Below are positions 39,024 through 47,804 of a stretch of DNA of 57,922 bases, piece by piece (position 1 is the first letter of the stretch; every line of letters begins with the position of its first letter). The stretch is taken from positions 1-57,922 of the forward strand of contig CAIFEZ010000021.1 of the NCBI GenBank assembly GCA_903789595.1, given 5' to 3'. The translations under genes and the position numbers were made by a program. This DNA is from an uncultured eubacterium 1-6 (GTDB lineage Bacteria; Bacillota; Clostridia; Lachnospirales; Lachnospiraceae). Below the pieces are notes generated by a model. The model worked only from the letters and a program-made list of their open reading frames with translations. It was not told where the DNA came from and made no database searches.

Positions 39024-39662
39024 ATGACGCAGGATTTTATTGTAATTATGGATCTGCTGGGCACTGTCGCCTTTGCAATATCCGGCTCGATGACGGCTGC
39101 CCGTGAGGGGCTGGATCTGTTCGGGATCATGATTCTGGCGCTTACGACAGCCACGGGCGGCGGATTTATCCGCGATCTGACGATCGGCAATCTGCCTCCG
39201 GTGGTATTCCGGGACCCGGTTTATATCATTCTGTCCTTCGCGACAGCGGGAATTGTCTTCGCGGTCCTGAAATTTCAAAGCCGGAGACTTCATCTGGAAC
39301 GGCTGAAAAATATCTATGAGAGGGCGCTGCTGATCTCGGATACCCTGGGGCTGGCGGCATTTACGGTTGACGGCGTCTCGGCCGGCCGGTCTCTGGACGA
39401 AACGAATCTCTTTCTTGCGGTTTTTCTCGGTGTGGTTACCGGGATCGGGGGAGGGATTCTCCGGGACCTCTTTGCGGGAAAAAAGCCGTATGTCTTTGTG
39501 CGGCACGTATACGCGCTTGCTTCCATCGCAGGCGCAGTCGCAGCCTATCTTCTTCCGCGATGGATCGGCTCCGGGATGGCGATGATGGTCAGCTTCGGAA
39601 TCATCGTGCTGATCCGATATCTGGCGGCGCACTTCCGCTGGGATCTTCCGAGGATTTCTTAA
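39024..39662 (+). CDS. TRIC-type cation channel family protein (YadS/UPF0126)
   Basis: The 212-residue membrane protein has about seven hydrophobic helices arranged as a duplicated unit. Each half carries the glycine-rich motif of the family: TATGGGFIRDLTIG near residue 35 and VTGIGGGILRDLFAGKKP near 120. Prokaryotic TRIC proteins form trimeric cation channels. The start is placed at 39024 because the longer frame from 38790 adds 78 polar residues absent from the family. GGGAG lies about 10 bases upstream. Confidence 0.88.
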   Translation: MTQDFIVIMDLLGTVAFAISGSMTAAREGLDLFGIMILALTTATGGGFIRDLTIGNLPPVVFRDPVYIILSFATAGIVFAVLKFQSRRLHLERLKNIYERALLISDTLGLAAFTVDGVSAGRSLDETNLFLAVFLGVVTGIGGGILRDLFAGKKPYVFVRHVYALASIAGAVAAYLLPRWIGSGMAMMVSFGIIVLIRYLAAHFRWDLPRIS

Positions 39663-39770
39663 GGTTGTTGTTCACATGAAACTGAGCTGGCAGGGATTAC
39701 ACAGAGCCTTTACGAATGGCAGCAGGGCTTTAAAATCCCTGCCTTTCAGATATACCGTGAATATGGGATA
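39661..39770. repeat. dispersed element R1, copy after the TRIC gene
   Basis: TTGTTCACATGAAACTGAGC, GGCAGGGATTACACAGAGCC and then AAAATCCCTGCCTTTCAG with ATATACCGTGAATATGG show the R1 parts in their full order, with an internal inverted repeat (GGCAGGGATT against AAATCCCTGCC). It fills most of the gap before the aldo/keto reductase. Confidence 0.7.
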
Positions 39771-39848
39771 AACATCTGTTTCATAATATGATATATTGTA
39801 GTACAGACTGTAATGATTCCGGCTGCCCGGGACTGTGTACGCGATGGA

Positions 39849-39956
39849 AGCGACAGAAGCAGGGGACTTTGATGACGATATTTTCGATTGCGCTTCCGCT
39901 GAAAATTGCGGCTCAAAAGCGGCAGAAGCAGGGAGGACTTTGATGACGGATATGAT
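39849..39956 (+). repeat. duplicated translation start region with 23-codon upstream ORF
   Basis: GCGACAGAAGCAGGGGACTT and GCGGCAGAAGCAGGGAGGACTT begin two copies (39849-39883 and 39918-39956), each with a ribosome binding site and TTTGATGACG. The first copy opens a 23-residue frame at 39872 (starts MTIFSIALPL) that ends at 39943 with its TGA overlapping the reductase ATG (TGATG). This is the arrangement of translational coupling. Confidence 0.6.
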
Positions 39957-40923
39957 ATACGGAGAAATTCCCGGTGTAAACAAACAGGTATCGAGAATCT
40001 TTTTCGGAACGGCAGGAGATTCGTTCCTGAAAGGAGAGGACAACAACGAGCTGCTCGATGCGGTTTTTGCCGCAGGCGTGAACGCCTTTGATACGGCGCG
40101 TCAGTACATGGATTCCGAGAAGTCTCTGGGAAAATGGATCTCGGACAGGGGAAACCGCAATGAAATTGTACTGCTTAGCAAGTGCGGGCACCCCGGTCCG
40201 GACGGGAAGAAAAGAGTCTGCGAAAGAGAGATCCGGAAGGATTTTGAGACGTCAAGCCGCAATCTGTGTACGGACTATATTGACATTTATCTGCTGCACC
40301 GGGACGATCCGGAGGTAGAGGCGGGCGTGATTGTAGAGATCATGAATGCTTTAAAGGCAGAGGGGAAGATCGGGGCCTTCGGAGGTTCGAACTGGACCCA
40401 CCGGAGGATCGAAGAGGCGAATGAATACGCCTACCGGCACGGCCTTGTTCCGTTTGCTGTCTCCAGCCCGAATTTCGGTCTGGCGGATCAGGTCCGGGAT
40501 CCCTGGGGCGGCGGCTGCGTCACGATCTCCGGTCCGTCAAATGAGGAAGCTCGGAGATGGTACCGCAGAACACAGATGCCTGTCATCGCGTATTCGAGTC
40601 TGGGACGCGGGCTTTTCTCGGGAAGGGTGCACGCTGACGCGCCGGAGAAGGCGGCGGAAGTCATGGACCCGGTGGCAATGAAGGGTTACTGGTGCCCGGA
40701 GAATCTGGAGAGGCTCCGCAGGTGCGAGATTGTGGCTGAGAGAAAGCACTGCACCGTGCCGCAGATCGCGATGGCGTGGATCTATCGGCAGAACATCAAT
40801 GCCTTTGCGGTCGTGAGTACGCGAAAGGTATCGAGAATGCGGGAAAATATAGAAGCACTTCACATCGGGCTCACGGAGGATGAAGTTCTGTACCTGGATC
40901 TCAGAAGAGATGATTTTTCATAA
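39943..40923 (+). CDS. aldo/keto reductase family protein
   Basis: The 326-residue NADPH-dependent oxidoreductase has the AKR catalytic tetrad in order: Asp and Tyr in FDTARQYMDSE, Lys in LLSKCGH, His in LLHRDDPE. It has the usual late motifs GGSNW and AYSSLGRG. The barrel is complete and the substrate (an aldehyde or ketone, possibly a sugar) is unknown. The ATG at 39943 has GGGAGG six bases before it. A coupled upstream ORF and duplicated leader precede it. Confidence 0.9.
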   Translation: MTDMIYGEIPGVNKQVSRIFFGTAGDSFLKGEDNNELLDAVFAAGVNAFDTARQYMDSEKSLGKWISDRGNRNEIVLLSKCGHPGPDGKKRVCEREIRKDFETSSRNLCTDYIDIYLLHRDDPEVEAGVIVEIMNALKAEGKIGAFGGSNWTHRRIEEANEYAYRHGLVPFAVSSPNFGLADQVRDPWGGGCVTISGPSNEEARRWYRRTQMPVIAYSSLGRGLFSGRVHADAPEKAAEVMDPVAMKGYWCPENLERLRRCEIVAERKHCTVPQIAMAWIYRQNINAFAVVSTRKVSRMRENIEALHIGLTEDEVLYLDLRRDDFS

Positions 40924-40939
40924 GCAGCCGGCTGTTCTT

Positions 40940-41018
40940 ATAAAGAACCGGCTATGATAAAGAACCATCTATGATAAAGAATCAGCTATGATAAAGAATC
41001 AGCTGTCATAAAGAACCG
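40940..41018. repeat. 17-bp tandem repeat, about 4.6 units
   Basis: The units ATAAAGAACCGGCTATG, ATAAAGAACCATCTATG, ATAAAGAATCAGCTATG, ATAAAGAATCAGCTGTC and a partial fifth follow one another without spacers. They start about 17 bases after the aldo/keto reductase stop and lie in the 203-base gap before the membrane protein gene. Confidence 0.9.
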
Positions 41019-41126
41019 TTTAACATAATCAGTGTCGGCTGTGATATGCCGTGCTTAAAAACGGTATCATGTACGATATCCGCTGCTGACGGCAGAACAG
41101 GACAGCGGAAGAAGAGGGGATAAGAA

Positions 41127-42131
41127 ATGAGTGGACCACAGCCGCTTAGCACAGTTACCATTGACGCGGAGGAAATACGGGCGGACCGCAGGAAGAGCAG
41201 GAAGTTTGATCAGTGCGGTCTGGGCGAGAAGGCTATTTATATCGGCGGATTTCTGACGCCGCGGAAGTTCTATGTGCCGTATTCTCAGGTGACGCACGTA
41301 TTCAAGAGAGTGGCGGTGAGCAAGGGCAGCGGAAAGGCTTTCCTCACGCCGATTCTGTATCTCGTGGTCCGCTATGATGACGGGAAGGAGAAACAGTGCA
41401 GCTTCCGTTACCTGAACGAGGCGGACGATATGCTCACGGAGCTGGAGCGCACGCATCCGGAGATTTCCCTGAAGAAGCCCGGAAGCGAAGCGGAAGAAAA
41501 GAAAAAGGCGGAGAGGCTTCAAAGGCTCGACTCGGTTGTTCTGGAGGGCGAGGCTGCTCGCTCCGTGCGAAAGCTGGAAAACGCGAAGGAGATTCTGAAT
41601 AAAAGACCGGGACTTTGCAAAGAGCTGATTGCCAGGGCGAGAATCAAGCGAAGCTGTGACCTGATCCGCCCCGGCTGGCAGATCCTGGCCGCGGCCATTC
41701 TGGCTGCGGGTATCTGCTGCATTGTCGGTTCCGTCTTCGGACTTCGGGCCGGACTTTCAAAAACGGCCGCCATCCTGCTTATCCTGATCGGTGCGGCGGC
41801 GGTTCTGATGATGGTGAACAGCAGAATTCTTCCCACGCCGGGAAGGAACCGCAGATCGGCGGAGAAGACCTGGGAGAAGGCGCTCGACAGCATGCAGCAT
41901 CACATCAACAGCTATCCCGGTTTTCCGCTTCCCGCCCGTTACGCGCATCCGGTTGTCTGCGACCGTATGATACGCATTCTGAAGGAGGAGCGGGCATCGG
42001 ATCTGGACGGCGCTCTGACGGTTCTGAAGCAGGACCTGAAGCAGATGGATCACAGCGTGCAGCTGGACCGGCAGGATTATGAAGAGGTGATACAGATCAA
42101 GCCTCTGTTCCTTGTCAGCGATTATCGATGA
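41127..42131 (+). CDS. unrecognised two-helix membrane protein
   Basis: This 334-residue protein is not one I can name. The N-terminal 110 residues look beta-rich (IYIGGFLTPRKFYVPYSQVTHVF, LYLVVRYDDGKEKQCSFRYL), reminiscent of a PH-like domain. A charged helical region (115-175) follows, then two hydrophobic segments (about 188-210 and 215-235), then a cytoplasmic helical tail of about 95 residues. Both termini are probably inside the cell. AGAGGGG precedes the ATG. It seems to be monocistronic. Confidence 0.7.
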   Translation: MSGPQPLSTVTIDAEEIRADRRKSRKFDQCGLGEKAIYIGGFLTPRKFYVPYSQVTHVFKRVAVSKGSGKAFLTPILYLVVRYDDGKEKQCSFRYLNEADDMLTELERTHPEISLKKPGSEAEEKKKAERLQRLDSVVLEGEAARSVRKLENAKEILNKRPGLCKELIARARIKRSCDLIRPGWQILAAAILAAGICCIVGSVFGLRAGLSKTAAILLILIGAAAVLMMVNSRILPTPGRNRRSAEKTWEKALDSMQHHINSYPGFPLPARYAHPVVCDRMIRILKEERASDLDGALTVLKQDLKQMDHSVQLDRQDYEEVIQIKPLFLVSDYR

Positions 42132-42748
42132 TATGGGTCATTCTCTGTGCATGATTATCAATAATGCGGGATGTTCTCTATTTTAAGATGCTAAGCGGGA
42201 ATTCTCGGCCATTCAATGACCGAGTAGTTCACGGCTCAATGAGATTAAGTATCCATTAGATTAAGGATCCATGTTGCCAGACGCTTCTTTGCCTGCATTA
42301 CTTAAGGATCTATGAGGTCAGACGCTTCTCTGCCTGTATTGCCGCCGGCGATAACAGTACAGGTTATATATACAGCCCCGGGGCGATTGTGTGTGAGAAA
42401 TCGTCTTCGGGGCTGATTTGCGCGGACAGTGAGATGTGCCCGGCCGCAGAAAGCTTTGTGCTGATCTGCGGATAGCCTGGTGATAATTATTGCGGTACTA
42501 AACGTTTTCAAAGAATAAAATTTATAGAAGGTGAACGATATACCGTAATATTTACGGTATTTCCGGAGACTTTAGCATTTTCAGCAAAAAAACGACTGAA
42601 ATATGTGATTTCGGGAGAAAATTTAGCGAAAATAAAAAAACTATAAAAAAAGGATTATTTTTTGATAAAAATAGGTATAATAAACAAATAATTACATATT
42701 CCACGGCGTTAAGGATCAGCGGACCGTGGGAGGAAAAGGAGATACGCT
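42132..42748. repeat. 617-bp gap before cstA: direct repeats and hairpins
   Basis: No gene is supported. 42261-42343 is a 41-bp direct repeat (TTAAGGATCCATG, then CAGACGCTTCTTTGCCTG; second copy CAGACGCTTCTCTGCCTG). 42373-42418 is a GC-rich hairpin with AGCCCC/GGGGCT arms. 42418-42470 has GCGCGGACAGTGAG, a partial R2. 42540-42560 is a perfect hairpin with ATACCGTAA/TTACGGTAT arms. The AT-rich stretch 42590-42700 includes TATAAT at 42676, a possible -10 for cstA without a convincing -35. CCACGG/CCGTGG in the leader could pair next to the cstA ribosome binding site. Confidence 0.6.
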
Positions 42749-44296
42749 ATGATCACATTTATCATCGGTCTTGTGATTCTGTTCGTAGGCGGCGCACTCT
42801 ACGGAAAGCTTTGCGAGACAGTCTTCGGTCCGGATGACCGTGAGACGCCGGCTTACGCGAAACAGGACGGCGTTGACTACGTTCCGATGAAGACCTGGAG
42901 AAATTCCTTAATCAACCTTCTGAATATCGCCGGAACCGGACCTATCCTGGGACCGATTCAGGGTATTCTGTTCGGACCGATTGCATTCCTTGCGATCCCG
43001 ATCGGAAACGTCATCGGCGGTTCCATGCACGACTATTTTTCCGGTATGATCTGTACCCGTGACGGCGGTACGCAGATGCCGGATTTTGTAAAGAACTATA
43101 CGAATAAGGCTGTGTTCTGGCTGTACGATGTCTTCATCTGCCTGCTGCTGCTTCTGGTCGGCGCGGTATTCATCTACACGCCGGGCGACATCGCCACGAC
43201 ACAGATCTTCGGCTGGAGCGGAGCTCCGACTGACCCGACGACCTGGATTGTCTATGCGATCATCTTCGTTTATTATCTGATCGCGACAGTATTCCCGATC
43301 GACAAGATTATCGGACGAATCTACCCGATCTTCGGAATGATTCTGGTATTTTCTGCAGTCGGCATTTTCATTGCGATTTTCGCGAGAAGCTATCCGCTGA
43401 CAGAGATCTGGGGCAGCTGGAATACTGTGGCGAACGGCGCGGGATTTGACTATGCTTCCTACTTCAGCGCCGGTCATTTCATCCCGATCTTCTTTGTTAC
43501 GGTTGCCTGCGGTATTCTGTCCGGATTCCATTCGACACAGACCGCACTGATTTCCCGTACGATTGAAAGCGAGAAGGAAGGCCGCATGACCTTCTACAAC
43601 ATGATGGTAGTCGAGGGCTTTATCGCGATGTGCTGGGCAGCCGGCGCAATGGCTATGATCAACCTCGGCGCTGCGAACGGCGGCGTTACCATGCAGCAGG
43701 TTGACGGCGTATGGACCTTCTTCGGAATGGTCAATGGCGAGCTTACGAAGATCAGCGCGACATCGGTGGTCGGCGTACTCTGCAAGAACGCTCTCGGACC
43801 GGTAGGCGGAATCATCGCTCTGATCGGTGTTATTGTGCTTCCGATCACATCCGGCGATACTGCTCTGCGTGCGCTTCGTCTGACGATTTCCGATACCTTC
43901 CATCTGAAACAGGATACCAACGGCAAGCGCATGGGCCTCGCTGTCCCGGTATTTGCCCTGGTGGCGGTCATCCTCGTATGGGCGAAGTTCGATTCGAACG
44001 GATTCAACATCCTGTGGAGATATTTCGCATGGTCCAACCAGATGATTTCTCTGTTTGCACTTGCCGGCATTGCTGCATGGATGTTTGTGAATAAGAAATC
44101 GAAATTCGTGTGGATGCCTGTCATTCCGGCTGCATTCTATGCATTCGTGACATCCTCGTTCATCTTCAACGCAAAGATCGGCTTCAATCTTCCGTGGCCG
44201 GCTGCATACGGAGTCGGAGCGGCATTCACAATTGTATATCTTGTTGTTATTCTTATGAATGGCAAAAAGAAAGCTGCGCAGGGAGCGGCAGCATAA
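42749..44296 (+). CDS. cstA: carbon starvation protein A family transporter (CstA)
   Basis: The 515-residue protein has many hydrophobic segments (about 13-15) and the family N terminus with DDRETPAYAKQDGVDYVPM, then GTGPILGPIQGILFGP and GGSMHDYFSGM. CstA-type proteins import peptides or pyruvate across the cytoplasmic membrane. The 515-residue length is that of the short clostridial form; E. coli CstA is about 700. GGAGGAAAAGGAG precedes the ATG. A terminator lies at 44371-44413. A LytTR protein occurs 8 kb away, and in E. coli the related BtsT is under a LytTR regulator, but a link here is only a thought. Confidence 0.92.
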   Translation: MITFIIGLVILFVGGALYGKLCETVFGPDDRETPAYAKQDGVDYVPMKTWRNSLINLLNIAGTGPILGPIQGILFGPIAFLAIPIGNVIGGSMHDYFSGMICTRDGGTQMPDFVKNYTNKAVFWLYDVFICLLLLLVGAVFIYTPGDIATTQIFGWSGAPTDPTTWIVYAIIFVYYLIATVFPIDKIIGRIYPIFGMILVFSAVGIFIAIFARSYPLTEIWGSWNTVANGAGFDYASYFSAGHFIPIFFVTVACGILSGFHSTQTALISRTIESEKEGRMTFYNMMVVEGFIAMCWAAGAMAMINLGAANGGVTMQQVDGVWTFFGMVNGELTKISATSVVGVLCKNALGPVGGIIALIGVIVLPITSGDTALRALRLTISDTFHLKQDTNGKRMGLAVPVFALVAVILVWAKFDSNGFNILWRYFAWSNQMISLFALAGIAAWMFVNKKSKFVWMPVIPAAFYAFVTSSFIFNAKIGFNLPWPAAYGVGAAFTIVYLVVILMNGKKKAAQGAAA

Positions 44297-44370
44297 AGCG
44301 GCCCTGTGGACATTCCGGATTTCCGGAGTGGACGGATCTTCTGTGCGCGACAACTGAATAGATAAGAAGG

Positions 44371-44413
44371 GGGACAGCCGTCGGTCATCTGCACGTGCTG
44401 TCCCTAATTTTTA
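44371..44413 (+). terminator. intrinsic terminator after cstA
   Basis: GGGACAGC and GCTGTCCC pair around an 18-base loop, followed by TAATTTTTATT. It ends the cstA transcript about 75 bases after the stop codon. Confidence 0.75.
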
Positions 44414-44585
44414 TTGTATAAGTCCAGTCGCAAGACAGAGACGGACTGCACACCCGAAGGGCGTGCAAGGCCGGCTATGGCTTTGCGACGACAACAGGTA
44501 TGAGCATGGAGCGGTGTGGAACACCGCGGGAATGCGAATACCTGTTAGCGGCACGAAGCTTATACAATATGTGGCGCAGTTATAG
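44414..44585. repeat. R3 composite element upstream of the AAA+/VWA pair
   Basis: The segment reads TTGTATAAGTCCAGTCGCAA, GACTGCACACCCGAAGGGCG, GCTTTGCGACGACAACAGGTATGAGCA, ATACCTGTTAGCGGCACGAAGC and TTATACAATATGTGGC. These are the inverted counterparts of parts at 16540-16760. A further piece (ACAGGAATGAGCACGAAGGG) is at 44679-44698. The rest of the 436-base gap holds no gene. Confidence 0.7.
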
Positions 44586-44732
44586 CATGGGATTTACGAT
44601 ATAGTCTCTTCGAAAACGCAGACATGCTCGCTTGCCGCGAAGTGCGCGTAAGAGCATGAATGCGATTTCGAAGGGAACAGGAATGAGCACGAAGGGACGC
44701 GTAAGAGACAGGATGCGATATAGACAGAGATT

Positions 44733-45695
44733 ATGAAGAAGGAGAATAATGCAGGCATGAATCAAATGGATGAGACAGACATGATTCTTTTTTTGAAAAA
44801 GGAGGGAATTTCCGACCGAATACTTTCGGAGGTCGAACATTTTCGTTCCTACTATAAGCTGAACCCGGGGATGGAGCGCAGGATCCCGGATCCGCTGTAT
44901 CATTATTACGGGGCGGACGTGTGGGAGAAGGCGCTGTCCGCGCTGCTGGTCGGCGAGCACCTCCTGTTGTCCGGGCCGAAGGCCACGGGAAAAAACGTGC
45001 TGGCGCAGGATCTGGCGGCGGTTTTCGGAAGGCCCGAGTGGGATATTTCTCTCTATATCAATACGGACGCCGCTTCTCTGATCGGGACGGATACCTTTGA
45101 GAACGGAGCGGTTCGTCTCCGGAAGGGACCGATCCTGCGGGTTGCCGAGGAGGGCGGATTCGGCATTCTCGACGAGATCAACATGGCGAAAAACGAGTCC
45201 CTGGCGGTTCTTCACGCGGTTCTGGATTTTCGCCGCGTCATCGATGTGCCGGGCTACGATCGCATCAATCTGAACGAAGCTTCGCGGTTTATCGGAACGA
45301 TGAATTACGGGTATGCCGGAACAAGGGAGGTCAATGAGGCGCTTGCCTCCCGTTTCCTGATCATTCAGATGCCGGTCATCAGCGAGGAAAATCTGAAGAA
45401 GCTGATCCGCGACAAGTATCCGGATATCCGCGAGGAGTACGCAGAGCAGTTCTCCCAGCTGTTCCACGACATCCGCAGGAAGTGCGAGGGCGGCGAGATC
45501 TCCACAAAGGCGCTGGACCTGCGCGGCCTGATGGCGTCGATCAATCTGATCCGCCACGGCCTCGGTGCCGTCGACGCCATAGAGCTCGGAATCGTCAACA
45601 AGTGCTTCGACGATTATGAACGGCAGCTTGTAAAGGATATGATCACTGTTCGATTCCCGGGGGATCTCGGCAGGGATCAGGTCTTTCATGTGTAG
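44733..45695 (+). CDS. MoxR/NorQ-type AAA+ ATPase
   Basis: The 320-residue AAA+ protein has Walker A (SGPKATGKNVLA), Walker B (GFGILDEINMAKNE), sensor 1 (FIGTMNYG) and an arginine finger region (NEALASRFLIIQMP), the pattern of MoxR/NorQ/CbbQ proteins. These work with a VWA-domain partner to load metals or reshape proteins. The partner is the next gene. The ATG at 44733 has no strong binding site; an ATG at 44757 follows GGAG at a 12-base distance and is equally possible. Confidence 0.88.
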   Translation: MKKENNAGMNQMDETDMILFLKKEGISDRILSEVEHFRSYYKLNPGMERRIPDPLYHYYGADVWEKALSALLVGEHLLLSGPKATGKNVLAQDLAAVFGRPEWDISLYINTDAASLIGTDTFENGAVRLRKGPILRVAEEGGFGILDEINMAKNESLAVLHAVLDFRRVIDVPGYDRINLNEASRFIGTMNYGYAGTREVNEALASRFLIIQMPVISEENLKKLIRDKYPDIREEYAEQFSQLFHDIRRKCEGGEISTKALDLRGLMASINLIRHGLGAVDAIELGIVNKCFDDYERQLVKDMITVRFPGDLGRDQVFHV

Positions 45696-45714
45696 GCTGA
45701 ATACTGCATGCTTA

Positions 45715-45765
45715 CAAGGCGGGGATTTTACAGCCCTTGCTGCAGTGTGATTGACAGGGACGAAT
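45715..45765. repeat. partial R1 element between the AAA+ and VWA genes
   Basis: AAGGCGGGGATTTTACAGCCC and GCTGCAGTGTGATTGACAGGG keep the R1 order but with more changes than other copies. It lies inside what otherwise looks like a two-gene operon (101-base gap). Confidence 0.5.
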
Positions 45766-45796
45766 CAGAATCAGTCACATGATATGAGGAAAGTGT

Positions 45797-47545
45797 ATGG
45801 AAATCTCGGAATTTGAAAAGAAACGCGCCGCGAATCTGATATGGAACGGGGCGGAGAATTATGATATTGAGCCCGGATTTCGCGTGTTCGACAGCGAGGG
45901 GCATGCCGATCTGTACTGGAACAGTATCGTCGGTGCGGTGCACAAGCATTATGACTGGAAGAAGCTGGAGGATTTCTACAATACCTTTCACGAGAAGATT
46001 GACCAGACGGCGTATGAGAGCCTTTTCTGGATTGCGATGGAGAACTGCACCTTCGAGAGGGAAAAGGACGTGCGGCCTGTTTTTCCGTATCTGAGACGGG
46101 AGTACGCGAAGCGTCAGCTGAAATCGCTGGAGGGAAGCTTTGCGCTGGAGGATTCGGCGGGACAGAGGGTGCTGGCCGTGATGCACGGCCATTTCCGGAG
46201 AGTTCTGGGCGAGAATGAGGGGCTTCCGGACATTGTGGATGTGAAGCTGCTGAATGACATCGAGGTGAGCGGTGATCTGGATACGGATCAGGTGATCGGC
46301 CGGATTGCCGACACGCTGGAGACATATTTTACGTACCGGCGTCCGGGGTCGGAAAAGCCGGTTCCGAAGAGCAGCGTGAATCCGTTCTCGCTGTTTTTTC
46401 TCCGGAGGAAGCAGAGGAGAGAGGCGGGCAGTATGGGACCGGTCCGCCGGCTTGCGTTCGGATACGGCGAGCATCTGTCGGAGTACGGAAGTGAGGTCCT
46501 GGACCAGAGCCGGCTGAGCGTCGCCTTTGCGAAGTATTCGGCGCAGACGGATGAGGGGCTGAAGGAGTATATTACGAATTATTTCGGGAAGCCTCTCTAT
46601 GATCAGAAGGCCGTGAGCCGGATGGAGAAGGAGTACTGCACGGGAAATCACGCGGATGTGCACCTTCATTTTACGGACGGCGCGTATGATGAGGAGATGC
46701 TGAAGAGCGGTTTTGCCGGAAAAATGCGGAAGCAGGCGGTGGAGCAGGCAGCGGAGAATGAGCAGGCGTTCCGTGAGAATATCGCGAAATACCGGGTGTC
46801 GATAGCGCGTCTGACGAACCGGATCCGGAATTCCATGCTGATGCACATGGATAATCAGGCGGTGAAGTCTAACGCGGGCAGGCTTGACGCTTCTCTGATC
46901 TGGCGCGGACTTGCGCTTGACGATGACCGTATCTTCCGGAAGGTGATTCCCGGGGACAGCGGCAATCTCTCGGTGGATATTCTGCTTGACGCGTCTACCT
47001 CACAGGTGCACCGACAGCCCGTTGTCGCGGCGCAGGGCTACATGATCGCGGAGAGCCTCACGCGCTGCGGGATACCGGTCAGGGTATATTCGTTCTGTTC
47101 GATGAACGGGTATACCGTGGTGAATTTGTTCCGGGATTATCATGAAGAGAAGAAGAACCGGAATATTTTCCGGTACTTTACGACAGGAGCGAATCGTGAC
47201 GGACTGGCGATCCGTCTCGCCGCCGGGATGATAGAGAAAAATGATGCCGAGCACCGGCTTCTGATCGTTCTGTCTGACGGCAAGCCGAATGATGTCGTCA
47301 AGGTGCGGTCCTCGTCCGGCTCCTACCGGGATTATGCCGGCCAGACGGGAGTCGAGGATACGGCGGCGGAGGTGCACCGGGCCAGAATGCAGGGGATCAC
47401 TGTTCTCTGCGTATTTACCGGCGATGAAAAAAGCCTCCCGTCGGTGCAGCGCATCTACGGAAGGCATTTCGCGAGGATCCGGAAGCTGGATCTGTTCGCG
47501 GATACGGTGGGAAGCATGCTTCAGACCTGCATGAGGAATCTGTAG
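45797..47545 (+). CDS. VWA-domain protein (NorD/CbbO-like)
   Basis: The 582-residue protein has an unassigned helical N-terminal region (1-380) and a C-terminal von Willebrand A domain. The metal-ion-dependent adhesion site is complete: DASTS (in ILLDASTSQVHRQ), a Thr in FTTGANRDG and an Asp in LSDGKPND. Together with the MoxR-type ATPase upstream this matches the two-part chelatase/chaperone modules known from NorQD and CbbQO. The client protein is not evident: no nitric oxide reductase, Rubisco or methanol dehydrogenase is nearby. GAGGAAAG precedes the ATG. It ends seven bases from the end of the converging carrier gene. Confidence 0.85.
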   Translation: MEISEFEKKRAANLIWNGAENYDIEPGFRVFDSEGHADLYWNSIVGAVHKHYDWKKLEDFYNTFHEKIDQTAYESLFWIAMENCTFEREKDVRPVFPYLRREYAKRQLKSLEGSFALEDSAGQRVLAVMHGHFRRVLGENEGLPDIVDVKLLNDIEVSGDLDTDQVIGRIADTLETYFTYRRPGSEKPVPKSSVNPFSLFFLRRKQRREAGSMGPVRRLAFGYGEHLSEYGSEVLDQSRLSVAFAKYSAQTDEGLKEYITNYFGKPLYDQKAVSRMEKEYCTGNHADVHLHFTDGAYDEEMLKSGFAGKMRKQAVEQAAENEQAFRENIAKYRVSIARLTNRIRNSMLMHMDNQAVKSNAGRLDASLIWRGLALDDDRIFRKVIPGDSGNLSVDILLDASTSQVHRQPVVAAQGYMIAESLTRCGIPVRVYSFCSMNGYTVVNLFRDYHEEKKNRNIFRYFTTGANRDGLAIRLAAGMIEKNDAEHRLLIVLSDGKPNDVVKVRSSSGSYRDYAGQTGVEDTAAEVHRARMQGITVLCVFTGDEKSLPSVQRIYGRHFARIRKLDLFADTVGSMLQTCMRNL

Positions 47546-47552
47546 TCTGTCG

Positions 47553-47783
47553 TTACAGCTGCTTCCGGATGGTTGCCATGATCTGCGCGGCGGATTCGAA
47601 GTTTTCCGGGATGATGTCCTCCAGGGGAATCTGAACGTCGAAGGCGTCGTTGATCTCCTGGATTAACAGCATCATATCAAAGGATTTCAGCACGCCTCCG
47701 GAAATCAGATCGGTTCTTGTGAAATCCTCTCCGGGTTTGATCTCATCTAAAATATTCATAAGTTTGTCCATTGATTGATCCAT
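47553..47783 (-). CDS. acyl carrier protein of a dlt-like cassette (DltC-like)
   Basis: The 76-residue acidic helical protein has a carrier-protein pattern, with the phosphopantetheine serine most likely in GGVLKSFDMMLLIQEI. The residue before that serine is lysine, whereas carrier proteins nearly always have aspartate (DS). GAFDVQIPLEDI-like sequence (here DAFDVQIPLEDI) follows, as in ordinary carriers. It is the last gene of the leftward operon, downstream of the adenylating enzyme, and would carry the activated acid on its pantetheine arm. AGAAAAGGAGAAAA precedes the ATG. Confidence 0.82.
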   Translation of the reverse strand: MDQSMDKLMNILDEIKPGEDFTRTDLISGGVLKSFDMMLLIQEINDAFDVQIPLEDIIPENFESAAQIMATIRKQL

Positions 47784-47804
47784 CTTTATTTTCTCCTTTT
47801 CTAT

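Noticed and set aside
42662-42681. TTGATA and TATAAT before cstA as a promoter
   Set aside because: Only eight bases separate them, too few for a sigma-A promoter; at most the -10 is usable.
42908-44353. Minus-strand open frame of 481 codons opposite cstA
   Set aside because: The translation is rich in His, Arg and Asp with no domain, and cstA is clearly the real gene.
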